Source: an uncultured Prevotella sp. | GTDB taxonomy: Bacteria > Bacteroidota > Bacteroidia > Bacteroidales > Bacteroidaceae | DNA length: 7,425 bases | Direction: 5' to 3' | NCBI GenBank assembly: GCA_946999025.1 | Contig: CAMQBP010000090.1 | Span: forward strand, 1-7,425 | Shown: positions 7,002-7,425 of the stretch, one piece after another | Layout of the letters: each line of letters begins with the position of its first letter | How positions within the stretch are numbered: the stretch's first letter is position 1 | Position numbers and translations under genes: made by a program | Notes under the pieces: generated by a model | What the model was told of the DNA's origin: nothing | What the model saw: the letters and a program-made list of their open reading frames with translations, nothing else | Database searches by the model: none

Positions 7002-7425
7002 TTATTTTCTTAGGTTGCTTGATTATCGTAAGCATCCAACACGCCCCACCTTTTCACTGTTTCACCATCCTGCCACCTTTGCCGTACCAGAAAAAGCTGC
7101 GCCACGGTATTATCCATTTTCGTGACAACTATGACAAGCCATTTTTTATAGAGCGGATTGAAGTGCCAAGTCGTTAAGAACCCATGATTTTTATCGTGAC
7201 AAATAAAGCAGGTAACAACAAATAAAAACTGACAAAATGTTCCAGGAAAATTCATTTTTCGATAAAGGACGTCACTTTGGCGGGTAATCAGCATGCTATT
7301 GCACCGCAAAAGCATGTGAATAACGGTCTTAAAGCATTGCTTTTGGAATCGAAGAAAATAGAATGGAAGAGCAACTAATCAATGAAAATGAAGATAAATC
7401 TAAGTTTGTGCAAACTTACTGATAA
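7002..7425. other. 424-bp intergenic stretch without a convincing gene
   Basis: No recognisable protein, RNA or terminator. A minus-strand frame of 101 codons (7010-7315) is open but has low-complexity, Trp- and Cys-rich composition and no recognisable domain. The opposite strand of the same segment also has a start-less open frame ending at 7177 (ending FFIERIEVPSR), so either is weak. A nonamer TCGTGACAA occurs twice (7120-7128 and 7194-7202). A weak imperfect hairpin (GG-T-TGCTT / AAGCA-T-CC, 7013-7037) lies just after the 6195 gene but has no T-run. The segment ends in the palindrome at 7401-7418. It could be a promoter region plus a decayed coding remnant or a dispersed repeat. Confidence 0.5.
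7401..7418. promoter_or_regulatory. 18-bp perfect palindrome containing TAnnTTTG on both strands, candidate promoter/operator
   Basis: TAAGTTTG-TG-CAAACTTA: 8-bp perfect arms around a two-base centre. Each arm read on its own strand is an exact match to the Bacteroidetes -7 consensus TAnnTTTG, so it could be a promoter in either direction or an operator overlapping one. No T-run follows, so it is not a terminator. A gene downstream of the window would be the natural target. It shares the octamer AAACTTAC (7412-7419) with the LacI-proximal palindrome (4971-4978), but the half-site spacing differs (8 versus 2 bases between TAAGT and ACTTA), so a common regulator is uncertain. Confidence 0.4.

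Noticed and set aside
7010..7315. 101-codon minus-strand frame
   Set aside because: No recognisable domain, odd Trp/Cys-rich composition and no promoter box found upstream; kept only as part of the intergenic description.
7331..7345. AAAGC-ATT-GCTTT small hairpin as a terminator
   Set aside because: Five-base stem with only a short T stretch; too weak to call.
7363..7422. 19-residue plus-strand frame near the right edge
   Set aside because: Too short, runs through the palindrome, and has no upstream signal; likely chance.

Overview
The window looks like a chromosomal segment from a Bacteroidales bacterium, most likely Prevotella or a close relative. Three things suggest this. There is a very large DUF5112/DUF5113-type sensor kinase of a kind I know only from Bacteroidetes. 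The candidate promoters match the Bacteroidetes -7 consensus TAnnTTTG. No strong Shine-Dalgarno sequences precede the starts. The genus is inferred from protein style only; no rRNA or marker gene is present.

Left part (1-4800, minus strand): a tightly overlapping operon read right to left. It begins with a 1184-residue membrane sensor kinase (1246-4800). Its stop overlaps by 25 bp the start of a response regulator (545-1270), whose stop overlaps by 11 bp the start of a multi-pass membrane protein resembling the AbgT transporter family (1-555, cut by the window edge). The overlaps suggest co-expression of a sensor, its regulator and a membrane effector or transporter. The kinase is unusual: a lipoprotein-like signal, TPR-type sensor region, TM segment and intact HATPase core are followed by a second signal-peptide-like segment, a periplasmic region, another TM and a C-terminal domain. 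That last domain carries a good H-box-like motif but an ATPase fold stripped of its catalytic motifs.

Middle (4801-5023): a divergent promoter region of about 220 bp with a TAnnTTTG box for each direction, a short hairpin-like inverted repeat, and a 24-bp near-palindrome just ahead of the LacI gene that could be an autoregulatory operator.

Right part (5024-7425, plus strand): a LacI-family regulator with an RbsB-like sensor domain (5024-6088) and, after a 106-bp gap, an uncharacterised 268-residue protein (6195-7001). The latter resembles the flanking helical parts of NTP_transf_5-type nucleotidyltransferases without a visible catalytic core. The final 424 bp hold no convincing gene; they end in an 18-bp palindrome containing a -7 box on both strands, probably the promoter/operator of a gene beyond the window. 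No RNA genes, CRISPR arrays, transposases or att sites were seen. The window is mostly ordinary core-type regulation; the split kinase architecture is the most interesting item.
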